Source of the DNA: Goodfellowiella coeruleoviolacea
GTDB lineage: Bacteria > Actinomycetota > Actinomycetes > Mycobacteriales > Pseudonocardiaceae
DNA length: 64,000 bases
Direction: 5' to 3'
Assembly (NCBI RefSeq): GCF_024171785.1
Contig: NZ_JAMTCK010000015.1
Coordinates: 58,766 to 122,765, forward strand
Shown: one piece after another, positions 35,540 to 42,767 of the stretch
Layout of the letters: every line of letters starts with the position of its first letter
How positions within the stretch are numbered: position 1 is the first letter of the stretch
Program-made: the position numbers and the translations under genes
Notes under the pieces: generated by a model
Told to the model about the DNA's origin: nothing
Databases searched by the model: none
The model's input: the letters and a program-made list of their open reading frames with translations, nothing else

Positions 35540-36238
35540 ATGAACCGACCTGGCTACGGCACCGGCCCGTCCCGGGAAGGTCTGGCCAGGGAGGTGGCCA
35601 GTCGGCACCCGGGATGGCCGGCCCGCCTCGGTCCGCTGACGGTCGCGGCGGGCCAGGTGGTGCTGCGGCCACCCCGGCTGCGCGACGCGAGCGCGTGGAG
35701 CCGCATCCGCCTGCGGGACCGCGACCACCTGGAGAACTGGGAGCCGACGACCACGAGCGGCTGGGCCGAGCGCAACGCCCTGCTGGCGTGGCCGGCCCAG
35801 TGGTCGACGCTGCGCTCCATGGCCCGCCGCGGTCAGGCACTGCCCTTCGTGATCACGGTGGACGGACAGTTCGGCGGGCAGATCACCGTGGGCAACATCG
35901 TGCGCGGGGCGCTGCGCTCGGCGTGGGTCGGGTACTGGGTGGACAGCCACCTGGTCCGGCGCGGCGTGGCCACGGCCGCCCTGGCCCTGCTGGTCGACCA
36001 CTGCTTCGGCCGGGCCGGCCTGCACCGGCTGGAGGCGACGGTCCGCCCGGAGAACGCGGCCAGCCGGCGGGTGCTGGCCAAGGCGGGGTTCCGCGAGGAG
36101 GGACTGTTCCGCCGCTACCTGGACGTCGCCGGGGACTGGCGGGACCACCTGTGCCTGGCGCTGACCGAGGAAGAGGTCGCCGACGGCGTGGTCAACCGGC
36201 TGGTCGCGGCCGGTGCCGCCCACATCCCGGGAAGTTGA
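35540..36238 (+). CDS. rimJ: RimJ/RimL-type GNAT N-acetyltransferase
   Basis: About 232 residues from ATG 35540, which follows GAGGG; ATG 35477 is an upstream alternative. The GNAT fold is clear: the substrate-side strand VVLRPPRLRDASAWSRIR, the acetyl-CoA pyrophosphate loop VRRGVATAALALLVDHCF and the motif B segment RPENAASRRVLAKAGFREEG. The closest type is RimJ, which acetylates protein N-termini such as that of ribosomal protein S5. It lies between glp and glpR, as in mycobacteria. Confidence 0.85.
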   Translation: MNRPGYGTGPSREGLAREVASRHPGWPARLGPLTVAAGQVVLRPPRLRDASAWSRIRLRDRDHLENWEPTTTSGWAERNALLAWPAQWSTLRSMARRGQALPFVITVDGQFGGQITVGNIVRGALRSAWVGYWVDSHLVRRGVATAALALLVDHCFGRAGLHRLEATVRPENAASRRVLAKAGFREEGLFRRYLDVAGDWRDHLCLALTEEEVADGVVNRLVAAGAAHIPGS

Positions 36239-36318
36239 CCGGGAAAATTGGGGTGTAGCGCACATTCGCGTACCCGATCGGGTCGGCGTGCCTCCGACAC
36301 TCGTGTGACTGTTGTGAC

Positions 36319-36324
36319 TAGCGT
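36319..36324 (+). promoter_or_regulatory. -10 box upstream of glpR
   Basis: TAGCGT lies 50 bases before ATG 36375, with a TTGTGA element just upstream. This would give a leader of about 40 bases and independent transcription from rimJ. Confidence 0.4.
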
Positions 36325-36374
36325 TGCGACGGCAGCAGACGTGCGACTCGCGGCTAGGGGGAGGTGACGAGGAC

Positions 36375-37220
36375 ATGCCCAGTTCGTTAATCATCGTCGC
36401 GCTGGTGGTCGCCTGGCTGGTCGTCCTCGTCCCCATGGTCGCGCGCAAGCGCCAGGAGGTCGCCAGGACGGCGGACTCGGCCCTGGCCGCGAGAGTGGTA
36501 CGGAGTGGCAGCACGAGCAGGGGGGAGGAGGAGTTCGCCATGGCTGGCACGGACAACACCGATCCGGAACTGACTCCCGAAGACCCGCCGACGCGCACTC
36601 GGCCCAGCGACCAGCACGGCGGTTTCGCGGCCGACGACGAGTTCGACGACGACTACGACCAGGACTACGACGAGGGCGTCGACGCCGACGGGGTGGACGA
36701 CACCGACGAGACCGACGAGCCCGAGGACTACCCGGCCAACGCCCCGCGCGAGGCCCGGCCGTACCGGCCCGGCCGGGGCGGCTTCGACCCGGAGAGCGCC
36801 GCAAGGCAGGCCCGGGCCAAGTACGCCTTCCGGCAGCGCGTGGTGCTGCTCATGCTGCTGCTCGCGGTGGCGAGCGCGGTGACCGCCGCCCTGGTCAGCC
36901 CGCTGCTGTGGTGGGCGCACGGCGTGATCGACCTGATCCTGGTCAGCTACCTGGTCTACCTGCGCCGGCAGGTGCGGATCGAGGCGGAGATCCGCGAACG
37001 CCGCGCCGCCCGACTGGCCGCCGCCGGCCGCCAGCGGCCCACCCCGCAGCCGGTCGACCGCGACCAGCCGGACCAGCCGCCCACCCGCCGCGTGGCGCCG
37101 GTCGACCACCGTCCCGTCCGGCCCAACGCCGTGGTGGTCGATCGCGAGGACGAGGACCCCATCTTCGACGAACTCGAAGCCCACGTGACCAGGCCTTATC
37201 GTCGTGTGGTCGGTGAGTGA
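36375..37220 (+). CDS. glpR: Membrane protein, probable Glp receptor GlpR
   Basis: A 281-residue protein. An N-terminal helix (SLIIVALVVAWLVVLVPM) is followed by a basic patch (ARKRQE), a long acidic disordered linker (about 60-130, DDEFDDDYDQDYDE), then a two-helix hairpin near 160-205 and an Arg-rich and Pro/Gln-rich C-terminal tail. The product of the equivalent locus in Corynebacterium, GlpR, anchors Glp at the septum. Position next to glp and rimJ and the same overall layout support this; sequence alone would only say actinobacterial membrane protein. Not the glycerol repressor of the same symbol. Confidence 0.7.
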   Translation: MPSSLIIVALVVAWLVVLVPMVARKRQEVARTADSALAARVVRSGSTSRGEEEFAMAGTDNTDPELTPEDPPTRTRPSDQHGGFAADDEFDDDYDQDYDEGVDADGVDDTDETDEPEDYPANAPREARPYRPGRGGFDPESAARQARAKYAFRQRVVLLMLLLAVASAVTAALVSPLLWWAHGVIDLILVSYLVYLRRQVRIEAEIRERRAARLAAAGRQRPTPQPVDRDQPDQPPTRRVAPVDHRPVRPNAVVVDREDEDPIFDELEAHVTRPYRRVVGE

Positions 37221-37304
37221 GGGGTCCGTTTAGGACCCCTCCGGCAGGCCTGCTATGCTTCCTGTCGTACCGATCACCGGGCCACCCGGTCCAGTGAGAG
37301 GCAC

Positions 37305-37377
37305 GGGGCTGTAGCGCAGTTGGTAGCGCGTCTCGTTCGCATCGAGAAGGTCAGGGGTTCGATTCCCCTCAGCTCCA
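37305..37377 (+). tRNA. tRNA-Ala (CGC)
   Basis: A full cloverleaf can be drawn. The acceptor GGGGCTG pairs with CAGCTCC and keeps the G3-U70 wobble that marks alanine tRNAs. The D arm is GCGC/GCGC. The anticodon stem TCTCG/CGAGA encloses loop TTCGCAT with anticodon CGC, reading GCG. The T arm AGGGG-TTCGATT-CCCCT follows, and A is the discriminator. The CCA end is not encoded. Confidence 0.97.
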
Positions 37378-37384
37378 CTCACGA

Positions 37385-37430
37385 GTGAGCGAGGTTTGTT
37401 CGCGGAAAGCGCGAACCGCCTCGCTCGTCG
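37385..37430 (+). terminator. Hairpin after tRNA-Ala
   Basis: A long stem pairs GAGCGAGG with CCTCGCTC and an inner TTCGCG with CGCGAA around a short AAAG loop, followed by TGTTTTCC. It lies eight bases past the tRNA and is a likely terminator. Confidence 0.7.
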
Positions 37431-37576
37431 TGTTTTCCGGGGGTGCAACCCCCGGACCCCGCCCGGTGGGCTTCGCCCCCGGACCCCCACCGGTTGGTGC
37501 GTTTCGCGTGAGCCTTCCCGGCCACCGCGCATCGAGCGCGCGGTGGCCGGAGTCCGACTGTCCAGTGTGGAGCGGA

Positions 37577-39010
37577 TCAGCTTCCCGAGGGACCCGGACC
37601 GGTGCCGGGACGCGGGAGGTTCATGAAGTCGTTGATGAGCTGCTGCACCTCCGCTCGGCTGTACTGGTCCGGCGTGTTCCGGATGCTGGAGAGCCGGTGG
37701 TACACGTCCATGTACTGCTGGAACTGCTGGGTGGTCCCGCCCGGCCAGTCGATGTCGGCACTGTCGGCCATGTCCCTGGTGGTGGCGGCCGCGTCCACGG
37801 GATCGGGATTGTTCCGCATCGCGTCCAGTCCCGGTTCGGCCAGCTCCTGCTGGCGTTGCAGCTCGAATCCCCCACGCGGCACGGCCGTCACGTAGGCCAG
37901 GCCGCCGGTCAGGCCGCCCCGCTCGATCTGGGTCGCCGCGTCGTCGAGGTTGCCGGACAGGCTTCCGGCCGCGCTGTTGTCCCGCCCGTCGCCCGCCCAC
38001 AGGTTCGCGGTGTGGTTGTTCATCTGCCTTTCCGACTCCTGCAACCACCTCGCCAGATCCCGCTGTTGCGCAGGCGTGCTGGATTCGGCCTGGCTTCTGT
38101 ACCAGCTGTTGAAGGCGTCGACGATGTGGTGGTTGGGGATGACGTGCCGGCGGTGCTGGCCGGGGTTGATGGGCACAGCCTGCTGGGTGGCCGCGGTGAA
38201 GTTGCTCCGGCTGATCGGACCGCTGTAGTGGGAACGACGCGTCGGACGAGCGCCATCCACGTTGTAGAACCCCGGTGGGTGTTGCGCCGCCTCGCGCCTC
38301 GGCCTGCGCTTGGAGAGCGGCTGCGTCTGCGAGTCATCACCGTCGTCGTCCCGTGGCCGTTTCCGCCCCGCATCCGAGGGCCCAGCGGCGTCCGACAGGT
38401 GCAGGTCGCCCACCTCGTGTGAAAGCGAGTCCACGGAACTCAACTCGGTCGAGGACGGCGAGCTGGGCGGCGGTGACACCCGGGTCCGGCTGAAGCTCGG
38501 TGCGTCCGGCAGGGCGATGGGCCTGGTCACCGGAGGGGAACTGCGCGGGCCGGCGCCGGCCGTCGTGGTTGGCACGGGGGTGGAGCCGACGTGGGGCGGA
38601 TCGCTGTCGATCTGGAACCTCTCGAAGGCCAACCTGACCGAGTCGTCGGTTTGGCTCAGGGTCTCGCTGCTGGCCCGCACGCCTGCTCCGCTGTCCCGCA
38701 GTCCCGAGGCCACCGCACGCACCTGCTGGCCGATCTGGGTCGTCGTTTCGGTTACCCTGGCGTTCATCGCCGCCGCGATCGGCGCTCCGGGGGCGCGCAG
38801 GTTGCTCAGTCCCTGTGCGGTGTGGTCGGCGGCGGTGGCGAGCTGGTCGTGGTGTTCCGCCCTGGCCTGCATCGAAGCCAGGCTCATCGCGGCTCCGGGA
38901 CCCTCCGTGGGGGTCACCGGGGGCTGCCCGGTGCGTGGTGGCCCGTTCAGATCCGGGTGGCTGGGTCTGCCGGTCCCGCCCGCAGACCCGTGCTTCGACC
39001 TCGGTGGCAT
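37577..39010 (-). CDS. Putative ESX-secreted polymorphic toxin
   Basis: A 477-residue modular protein of no named family. Residues 45-135 are helical and ESX-substrate-like (ASMQARAEHHDQLATAADHT onward). A long Pro/Ser/Asp-rich linker follows, with two basic clusters near 216-240 (KRPR and SKRRPRR). The C-terminal domain (about 275-477) begins GQHRRHVIPNHHIVDAF and includes NLWAGDGRDN, His/Arg/Asn patterns often seen in nuclease-type effector domains. The WXG-type gene 61 bases upstream on the same strand would be the secretion partner. No immunity gene is evident downstream, only the tRNA. Toxin activity is inference. Confidence 0.55.
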   Translation of the reverse strand: MPPRSKHGSAGGTGRPSHPDLNGPPRTGQPPVTPTEGPGAAMSLASMQARAEHHDQLATAADHTAQGLSNLRAPGAPIAAAMNARVTETTTQIGQQVRAVASGLRDSGAGVRASSETLSQTDDSVRLAFERFQIDSDPPHVGSTPVPTTTAGAGPRSSPPVTRPIALPDAPSFSRTRVSPPPSSPSSTELSSVDSLSHEVGDLHLSDAAGPSDAGRKRPRDDDGDDSQTQPLSKRRPRREAAQHPPGFYNVDGARPTRRSHYSGPISRSNFTAATQQAVPINPGQHRRHVIPNHHIVDAFNSWYRSQAESSTPAQQRDLARWLQESERQMNNHTANLWAGDGRDNSAAGSLSGNLDDAATQIERGGLTGGLAYVTAVPRGGFELQRQQELAEPGLDAMRNNPDPVDAAATTRDMADSADIDWPGGTTQQFQQYMDVYHRLSSIRNTPDQYSRAEVQQLINDFMNLPRPGTGPGPSGS

Positions 39011-39071
39011 GGCCTGCCCGCTCCCTCCCCGTCACACAGATCCCCGCGACCTCGTCCGAATCGCGCGGTGC

Positions 39072-39896
39072 CTACTTGTAGGCGTCGGCTGCCTTGGCCA
39101 TCTCGTGTCCCACCCCGCCGACATCACCGGCGGTCGCGAACCGGCCGAAGTTCTTGGCCAGTTTTCCCATTTCGCCGCTGAGCTGGGCCAGCCGCCCGCT
39201 CTGCCGGCCGAAGGCGGCGAGCAGGGCCGCGATCCTGCTGCCGATCTGCGCGCCGAGGGCCGCCACCCGGCCGACCGTGTAGCCGATGAATCCGGCGATC
39301 GACGCGCCGAGGGTCACGACCGCTGCCGCCGCCGCGACCAGCGCGCCCTTGATCAGCTCGGCGAACAACATGGCGATCATGTCCCGGACGATGTCCCGCA
39401 GGGTGGTCACCAGCACGCCGTTGACCGCCGCGATCTTCGCCGTGGTGTCGGTGGTGTCCGCGAGCTGGCCGACCTCGTCGGCGAACTGCCGCATGCTCTC
39501 CCGGTAGGCGTCGGCGGCCTGCCCGCTCCAGCCCTGGAACTCGTCCACCGCCGCGCGGTGTTCGTCGGCGATGGCCCTGATCTGCGCGGCGTACTCCTTC
39601 AGGCCGTCGGTGTGCGCCTGGATCTCGTCCGGATCACCCATGAGCTGGTCCAGCGGTTCGCGCAGGATCGAGACGTGCTCGATCAGCCAGCCGATTCCGG
39701 CGGCCAACAGGGTGCCGAAGGGATCCACCGCGAACGCCACGGTCATCCCGGCGGCACCGATCGAGGCGAACGTGATGTTCAGGACCTGCTCGGTCTCGGA
39801 CTCGGTGTCCTGTGAGATGGCCTGGTTCAGGCCGGTGAACGCCTCGACGATCCCGCTGCCCCTGAACTTGTTCTCCTCGGTGATATCGAGGCTCAT
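39072..39896 (-). CDS. Large WXG-type ESX (type VII) secretion substrate
   Basis: A 274-residue, almost wholly helical protein. It carries a WXG-like turn in FQGWSGQAADAYRESMRQFADEV near residue 118 and Ala/Gly-rich hydrophobic stretches near 45-75 and 160-200. ATG 39896 starts MSLDITEENKF; the upstream frame is not convincing. Such oversized WXG proteins pair with downstream effector genes in actinomycetes. With the next gene it forms a two-gene cassette. No ESX machinery (EccA-E) is encoded nearby, so a remote ESX system would be needed. Confidence 0.7.
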   Translation of the reverse strand: MSLDITEENKFRGSGIVEAFTGLNQAISQDTESETEQVLNITFASIGAAGMTVAFAVDPFGTLLAAGIGWLIEHVSILREPLDQLMGDPDEIQAHTDGLKEYAAQIRAIADEHRAAVDEFQGWSGQAADAYRESMRQFADEVGQLADTTDTTAKIAAVNGVLVTTLRDIVRDMIAMLFAELIKGALVAAAAAVVTLGASIAGFIGYTVGRVAALGAQIGSRIAALLAAFGRQSGRLAQLSGEMGKLAKNFGRFATAGDVGGVGHEMAKAADAYK

Positions 39897-40064
39897 CGCC
39901 CTGTCCTTCCCCTCCGCTTCCTCGTCCGCTCCCCGGGGATCGGTCGTGCTCAACCGGACGTCGCGATGCACGGTCGGCGGCGGCGTCCACCACCTCGCCG
40001 CACTGGCGGCAGACGGAGGCCGCCGACCAGATGATCACTCAGTGTAGTCAAGGGGTGGCGGAAG

Positions 40065-40334
40065 TCACAACGGCCAACACCGCGGTCGTTCCTCGTAGCC
40101 GAAGTGGGACTCCACGATCGCGGACAGCCCGTCCAGTTCACCGCGGATCCACTCGCGGCGTTCGGGGCTCGCGGTGCTCGCCTCGGTGGCCAGGTCGTGG
40201 ACCGAGGCCAGGATGCCGGCGATCATCTGGTGGTCCTCGACCAGCCCATGCCTGACGCTGCCCGTCACCGGCACGCGACGCTGGACACCGCCAGGCAGAG
40301 ACCGCTGGGCGGGGCAAGCCGCGCTATGCTCCAA
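40065..40334 (-). pseudogene. Remnant of a hemerythrin (HHE) domain gene
   Basis: An 89-codon frame contains a segment (LVEDHQMIAGIL, then ELDGLSAIVESHFGYEER) that matches the second half of actinobacterial hemerythrin HHE proteins, including their final iron-ligand His and YEER turn. The N-terminal half with the first HxxxH ligands is missing, and the expected C-terminal end changes abruptly to PRCWPL. It cannot bind a full di-iron centre, so I read it as a decayed gene. Its original start region abuts the MerR palindrome at 40332-40357. Confidence 0.55.
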
Positions 40335-40357
40335 CCATCACACAGGTGTGATGGTTG
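40332..40357. promoter_or_regulatory. Palindromic operator upstream of the merR gene
   Basis: Perfect 12-bp arms CAACCATCACAC (40332-40343) and GTGTGATGGTTG (40346-40357) with a 2-base centre, 25 bases before the start of the MerR gene. MerR proteins bind such dyads between -35 and -10 elements. Self-regulation, and former control of the hemerythrin gene on the other side, are inferred. Confidence 0.75.
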
Positions 40358-40382
40358 TCGTGACGGCGGTGAGGGCAGGCGA

Positions 40383-40775
40383 ATGCGGATCGGCGAGTTG
40401 GCGGCGCGCACCGGCACATCCCGGCGACTGCTGCGCTACTACGAGGAACAGGGGCTGATCGTGGCGACCCGGGCGGCCAACGGCTACCGGGAGTACGACG
40501 ACCGGTTCGTCGACCGGGTCAAGCAGATCCGCGGACTGCTCGACGCCGGCCTGCCCACCCGGATCATCAAGCAGATCCTGCCCTGCCTGGACAAGCCCAG
40601 GACGATCTACTTCCCCGACGCCACCCCGGAGATGCTCGCCACGCTGGAACGCGAGCGCGACCGGATGACCGAGCGGATCGAGTTCCTGACCCGCAACCGG
40701 GACGCCATCAACGAGTACCTCGACGTGGTGCGCGCCAACCGGCAGCCGGACGTGGAGCTGGAGCCGGCCGTGTGA
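40383..40775 (+). CDS. MerR family transcriptional regulator
   Basis: A 130-residue MerR protein. The winged HTH is MRIGELAARTGTSRRLLRYYEEQGLI, with the second wing GYREYDDRFVDRVKQIRGLLDAG, and a coiled dimerisation helix runs over about 75-115 (LERERDRMTERIEFLTRNRDA). The C-terminus is short with one Cys (ILPCLDK), so a metal-binding role is not clear. ATG 40383 follows GAGGGCAGG. It is a stand-alone gene next to the hemerythrin remnant. Confidence 0.87.
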   Translation: MRIGELAARTGTSRRLLRYYEEQGLIVATRAANGYREYDDRFVDRVKQIRGLLDAGLPTRIIKQILPCLDKPRTIYFPDATPEMLATLERERDRMTERIEFLTRNRDAINEYLDVVRANRQPDVELEPAV

Positions 40776-40841
40776 CGTGCGCAGCGGGCCGGTGGCGTCG
40801 CCGAGCACGTCCGGCGGGGCGGACCCGGGGCAAGCGGGCGG

Positions 40842-41420
40842 TCAGTCGAGCAGCAGGCCCGACAGCACCAGGGTGAGCAGCCGGTCCACCGTGCCCTCGG
40901 CCGAGGTGGTGGTCTGCTCGTTGGCCCAGGCGATGCCGCTGGCGAGGGTGAACAGCTCCAGCGCGGTGACGTCCGCGCGGACCTGGCCGTCCTGCTGCGC
41001 GCGGGTGAGCACGCGTTCCCCGGCCTGGCGCATGGCCAGGCAGGCGGCGTGCAGTTCGGAGGTCTCGTCGCGCAGCGTGGCCATCAGCGTGCTGGTCAGG
41101 CCGCGGTAGGTGCTGGCGCCGGTGATGAACGCGCGCAGCCACGCGGTCAGCGCGTCCCGCGGCGTGGCGCTGGTGAGCAGGTCCTCGGCCAGGGTGGCCA
41201 GCCCGGTGAACCGCTCCCGCAGCAGTGCCTCCAGCAGGGCGTCGCGGGTGGGGAAGTGCCGGTACAGCGTGCCGATGCCGACGCCGGCCCGCCGGGCGAT
41301 CTCGTCCAGGGACGCGTCCGTGCCGCGCTCGGCGAAGGCGGTCCGCGCCTGGTCGAGCAGGCGTTGGTAGTTGCGCCGGGCATCGGCCCGCATCGGCCGC
41401 GTTGGCGCCGTGTCGGTCAT
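40842..41420 (-). CDS. TetR family transcriptional regulator
   Basis: About 192 residues from ATG 41420, which is preceded by GGAAGG. The HTH is SLDEIARRAGVGIGTLYRHFPTRDALLEALL near residues 35-65. The C-terminal domain is helical with a TetR SbtR-like pattern (VRADVTALELFTLASGIAWANE). A short dyad CGGAGA-ACG-TCTCCG at 41482-41496 upstream may be its operator. Its target is unknown. Confidence 0.87.
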   Translation of the reverse strand: MTDTAPTRPMRADARRNYQRLLDQARTAFAERGTDASLDEIARRAGVGIGTLYRHFPTRDALLEALLRERFTGLATLAEDLLTSATPRDALTAWLRAFITGASTYRGLTSTLMATLRDETSELHAACLAMRQAGERVLTRAQQDGQVRADVTALELFTLASGIAWANEQTTTSAEGTVDRLLTLVLSGLLLD

Positions 41421-41603
41421 GCGCACCTTCCCGCCGGACGGTCAACCGGAGCGTGGCTCCTCATGGTAGCCCGGGGCTGATCGGAGAACGTCTCCGGTTC
41501 ATTGCCGGTGTGGACCACGTGCTGGCGCGGCCGATCGCCACCAACTCGGGGTCCACAGTGGACCACCCGGGCCGGTTGGTGCCGCTGCTGTTCGGGCAGC
41601 GGC

Positions 41604-42092
41604 TCAGGCTGGCCTGGGCATGCCCATGGTCGTCTCGGTGTAGCGCATGCCGTACGCGGCGCCGATCTCGTTGACCTTGGCCATGTCCATCCGGCCGTCC
41701 GCGGTGCGCACGGCGTCACCCGCGGCGAACACGTCCGCCATGAAGCACTCCCACCCGCCCGGCGAGGACACCTGGATCGCGCGCACCGGCGGCTGGGACA
41801 CGTTGCGCATGGCGTGCGGGACACCGCGCGGCAGCAACGCGGACATGCCCCTGGTCAGCCGGTGGGTCCGGCCGTCGAAGTCGATCTCCATCTCGCCGTC
41901 CAGCACGTAGACCCACTCGTCGGCCTGCTCGTGCACGTGCATGGGGGTGGCGATGTCCAGTTGGTTCACCAGGGCGGAGAACCGCCCCTCGGTGTCGGCG
42001 CTGCCGGCCTTCACGCCGAATCCGGGCGGCAGGGGCACCCGGGTCGGCCGCGTCTGGGTGGCGTCGAGCAGCAGGAAGCGGTCGGTGGACAT
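41604..42092 (-). CDS. Cupin domain protein
   Basis: A 162-residue single-cupin protein. ATG 42092 follows GGAAGG. Metal-binding motif 1 is seen in MHVHEQADEWVYVLDGEMEI (two His, one Glu) and motif 2 in LLPRGVPHAMRN (His). Cupins of this type are dioxygenases, isomerases or quercetinase-like enzymes; no substrate is indicated. It is divergent from a TetR gene, with a 19-bp palindrome between, so expression is probably repressed until an effector binds. Confidence 0.82.
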   Translation of the reverse strand: MSTDRFLLLDATQTRPTRVPLPPGFGVKAGSADTEGRFSALVNQLDIATPMHVHEQADEWVYVLDGEMEIDFDGRTHRLTRGMSALLPRGVPHAMRNVSQPPVRAIQVSSPGGWECFMADVFAAGDAVRTADGRMDMAKVNEIGAAYGMRYTETTMGMPRPA

Positions 42093-42129
42093 GGGGATCC
42101 TTCCGGTGGGGAGGCGGTCGAACGGAATT

Positions 42130-42148
42130 GGAATCGGAATCCGATTCC
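42130..42148. promoter_or_regulatory. TetR operator between cupin and tetR genes
   Basis: GGAATCGGAATCCGATTCC is a perfect palindrome of 9-bp arms around a single A. It is placed upstream of both divergent starts (42092 and 42177) and 15 bases before a TAGGAT -10 (42164-42169) that makes GTG 42177 a leaderless start. Confidence 0.8.
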
Positions 42149-42176
42149 GGTTCACCGTAGCAGTAGGATCGGTGCC

Positions 42177-42767
42177 GTGCCACCACCGTCAGCGGAATCC
42201 GGCGCCCCGGCCCGGGGGGCCAGCCGCAAACCGCGCGCCGACGCCGAGCGCAACCGCGCCCGGGTGCTGGCGGCGGCCCGCGAACTGTTCACCGCCCGGG
42301 GTGACGAGGTGCAGATGCCTGACGTGGCCAGGGCGGCCGGCGTCGGCATCGGCACCGTCTACCGGCACTTCCCCAGCCGCACCGCGCTCATCGCCGCCGC
42401 CGGCGAACAGCGGCACGCCGAGATCGTCGAGTTCGCCCGGGCCGAATGCCTCACCCGGTCCGACGCGGCCGAGGGCCTGGCCGCCTACCTGCACCGCATC
42501 GGCGAGGTGCTGGCCGCCGACCGCGGGCTGTCCGCGCCGGTCGAGGCCGCGTTCGGCTCCACCGAGCCGACCGGCGAGGTCCAGGCCGAGGGGCTGCGCG
42601 TCGCGGGTGACCTGCTCGCGCGGGCCAAGGCGCAGGGCGCGGTCCGCGCGGACGTCGAGGTGACCGACCTCAACATGATCGCCTGCGGGCTGGCCGCCAT
42701 CATCCGGACCGGCTCCGGCGACTGGCGCCGCTACCTGCGCATCGCCTGCGCCGGGCTGCGGCCCTAG
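42177..42767 (+). CDS. TetR family transcriptional regulator
   Basis: A 196-residue repressor from the leaderless GTG 42177. A basic arm (RKPRADAERNRARVL) precedes the HTH QMPDVARAAGVGIGTVYRHFPSRTALIAAAG. The C-terminal region matches the SbtR-like TetR ligand domain. It is divergent from the cupin gene. Its TAG stop and the TAG stop of the converging isochorismatase gene share the tetranucleotide CTAG at 42764-42767, leaving no room for a terminator between them. Confidence 0.88.
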   Translation: MPPPSAESGAPARGASRKPRADAERNRARVLAAARELFTARGDEVQMPDVARAAGVGIGTVYRHFPSRTALIAAAGEQRHAEIVEFARAECLTRSDAAEGLAAYLHRIGEVLAADRGLSAPVEAAFGSTEPTGEVQAEGLRVAGDLLARAKAQGAVRADVEVTDLNMIACGLAAIIRTGSGDWRRYLRIACAGLRP

